Below are positions 61,948 to 64,000 of a stretch of DNA of 64,000 nt, in pieces. Every line of letters begins with the position of its first letter. Within the stretch, counting starts at the first letter, position 1. A program made the position numbers and the translations under genes. The stretch is from the NCBI GenBank assembly GCA_030424645.1, contig JAUHWP010000003.1, positions 1-64,000 of the forward strand, in the 5' to 3' direction. The notes under the pieces are model-generated. The model saw nothing but the letters and a program-made list of their open reading frames with translations. It was not told the origin of the DNA and did no database searches. The DNA is from Alphaproteobacteria bacterium. Its GTDB lineage: Bacteria; Pseudomonadota; Alphaproteobacteria; Rhodobacterales; Rhodobacteraceae.

Positions 61948-63978
61948 ATGCCCCGTAACCTCGACCGGCTGTTCCGGCCCCGGTCCATCGCTGTCATCGG
62001 CGGCGGCGCCTGGTGTGCCGACGTGATAGCGCAGTGTCGGCGAATTGGGTTTTCGGGCGATATCTGGCCCGTTCATCGCACGCGGGCGACCGTCGAAGAC
62101 CTGCCTGCGTTCCCGTCGATCGAGGCCCTGCCGTCGGCCCCTGATGCCGCGTTTGTCGGCATTAACCGGCATGCCACGATCGAGGCCGTCGCCGCGTTGT
62201 CGGCACGCGGCGCGGGTGGTGCGATCTGTTTCGCGTCGGGCTTTGCCGAGGCAACGGCGGAAAGCAATGACGGAGCAGACATGCAGGGAAGGCTGCTGGC
62301 CGCCGCGGGGGACATGCCGATCATCGGCCCGAATTGCTATGGGTTTCTCAACTATCTCGACCGGGTGGTGTTGTGGCCCGACCAGCATGGTGGCCTGCCC
62401 TGCGACACCGGTGTGGCCCTGATCACCCAAAGCTCGAACATCGCGATCAACCTGACCATGCAGACCCGCGGTTTGCCGATTGCCTATGTGGTGACGGTGG
62501 GCAATCAGGCCCAGACCGGGCTGGCCGAGATCGGGGTAGCATTGCTGGAGGACGCGCGCGTGACCGCGCTGGGGCTTCATATCGAGGGGGTCGGAGATCT
62601 TCGCGCGCTCGAGGCCCTGGCCGCAAAGGCGCGCGCGCTTGGCAAGCCCATCGTCGCGCTGAAGGTGGGGCAATCCGATCACGCGCAGGCCGCCGCGATT
62701 TCCCACACCGCATCGCTTGCGGGCAGTGACGCGGGCGCACGGGCGCTGTTGGCGCGGTTGGGGATTGGGCAGCTTTCCACCCTGCCCGCCTTTCTGGAAG
62801 CGTTGAAGCTCTTGCATGTGGTGGGGCCGCTGACCTCGGACCGGATTGCGTCCATGTCCTGCTCGGGCGGCGAGGCAAGTCTTGTCGCCGATGCGGCGCA
62901 CGGTCGGGACATGTGTTTCCCGACGCTGAACCCAACCCAGTCCAACGCGCTGCGCGCTGCGCTCGGTCCGATGGTCGCGCTGGCCAACCCGTTGGATTAC
63001 CACACCTATATCTGGGGCAACCTTCAGGCGATGACGGATACATTCACCGCCATGATGTGCGCCGATCTGGGTTTTGGCATGGTGGTGCTGGACTTTCCGC
63101 GCCCCGACCGCTGCACCGCTCCGGCTTGGGAACTGGTGATCGAGGCGGTTGAACGGGCGGGTGATGCCAGCGGTGTTCCGATGGGCATCGTGTCCTCCCT
63201 TCCCGAGACGATGTCGGAAGGCGTCGCGACGCGCTTGCTGTCCAAGGGCATCGTGCCGCTGTGTGGGCTGGACCACGCGATTGACGCGATCGAGGTCGCC
63301 GCGACCCTTGGCCAGCCGTATGACAGCCCGGCGCCGATCTTTCTGGGTACGCCGCAGGGTCATGGCGTGCTGAGCGAACGGGACGCCAAGCAGGCGCTAT
63401 CGGCGCAGGGCGTGCGTGTTCCGCAGTCCCGACACGCGCAATCGCCCGAGGACGCCGTCGACATGGCCCGCGAGATCGGCTTCCCCGTGGTTTTGAAGGG
63501 CGAAGGCCACGCGCATAAGTCCGAGGCTGGGGCGGTTCGGTTGAACCTGACGAGCGGGACCGAGGTGCTGGACGCCGCGCGCGGCATGGGCTGCGATACG
63601 TTTCTGGTCGAGGAGATGATCACCGGCGGCATCGCCGAGTTGCTTGTCGGTGTGACGCGCGATCCGGGGCATGGCTATGTTCTGACGCTTGCAGCAGGCG
63701 GGGTGCTGACGGAAATCCTGCAAGACAGCCAGTCGCTTCTGGTGCCGTCCACCCGCGCGCAGGTGCGGGCGGCCCTGATGCGCCTGAAGATCGCGCCGGT
63801 GTTGCGCGGATATCGTGGTGCACCCGCCGGCGACATCGAGGCGCTACTTGACAACGTGATGGCGGTGCAGGCCCATGTGATGGCCGCCCCCGCCGACGAG
63901 GTCGAGATCAACCCGCTGATCGTCACCCCACATGGCGCGGTGGCCGCCGATGCGCTGATACGAACAGGAGACAAATGA
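61948..63978 (+). CDS. acetate--CoA ligase family protein (NDP-forming acyl-CoA synthetase)
   Basis: CoA-binding domain (RPRSIAVIGGGAWCADVIAQCRRIGF), Succ-CoA-ligase-like and ATP-grasp domains (GFPVVLKGEGHAHKSEAGAVRLNL; EVEINPLIV). Confidence 0.9.
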   Translation: MPRNLDRLFRPRSIAVIGGGAWCADVIAQCRRIGFSGDIWPVHRTRATVEDLPAFPSIEALPSAPDAAFVGINRHATIEAVAALSARGAGGAICFASGFAEATAESNDGADMQGRLLAAAGDMPIIGPNCYGFLNYLDRVVLWPDQHGGLPCDTGVALITQSSNIAINLTMQTRGLPIAYVVTVGNQAQTGLAEIGVALLEDARVTALGLHIEGVGDLRALEALAAKARALGKPIVALKVGQSDHAQAAAISHTASLAGSDAGARALLARLGIGQLSTLPAFLEALKLLHVVGPLTSDRIASMSCSGGEASLVADAAHGRDMCFPTLNPTQSNALRAALGPMVALANPLDYHTYIWGNLQAMTDTFTAMMCADLGFGMVVLDFPRPDRCTAPAWELVIEAVERAGDASGVPMGIVSSLPETMSEGVATRLLSKGIVPLCGLDHAIDAIEVAATLGQPYDSPAPIFLGTPQGHGVLSERDAKQALSAQGVRVPQSRHAQSPEDAVDMAREIGFPVVLKGEGHAHKSEAGAVRLNLTSGTEVLDAARGMGCDTFLVEEMITGGIAELLVGVTRDPGHGYVLTLAAGGVLTEILQDSQSLLVPSTRAQVRAALMRLKIAPVLRGYRGAPAGDIEALLDNVMAVQAHVMAAPADEVEINPLIVTPHGAVAADALIRTGDK

Positions 63979-64000
63979 ATGACCGACACCCCCATCAAGA
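63979..64000 (+). CDS. start of the next operon gene, truncated by the window
   Basis: ATG ACC GAC ACC CCC ATC AAG directly after the TGA of the acyl-CoA synthetase gene. Confidence 0.5.

Noticed and set aside
61924-63363. 479-aa minus-strand ORF
   Set aside because: Antisense to the acyl-CoA synthetase gene; shadow ORF.

Overview
This 64-kb window is high-GC alphaproteobacterial chromosome, most like Rhodobacteraceae/Roseobacter by gene content (inference). Most of it is dense housekeeping backbone: glnE, bpt, ilvIH, nrdJ, tRNA-Pro, pdxH, fabI, gpt, prfA-prmC, speB, mazG, uvrA, lpdA, queA, an AsmA-like protein, bcp, M23 peptidase-bactofilin and prfB. Two catabolic islands follow: an alpha-glucoside operon (aglKAGFE / aglR-GH1-glk, about 46.4-56.5 kb) and a carnitine/betaine-type operon (about 57.1-64 kb, running off the right edge) that includes a dehydrogenase-thioesterase fusion. 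The left 1.5 kb is an AT-richer accessory fragment with two coupled proteins I cannot name. The strongest non-coding signals are: a branched-chain leader-peptide attenuator before ilvI; a LexA box before uvrA; two identical LacI-type operators 157 bp apart in the aglE/aglR gap; a 20-bp-period direct repeat over the start codon of a GlxA/AraC-type regulator; an 18-bp perfect palindrome before speB; and a 115-bp two-hairpin intergenic repeat present twice, with diverged arms that still pair. No CRISPR array, integrase, transposase, prophage or recognisable defence system was found. All calls come from reading the sequence and ORF translations; no database search was run.
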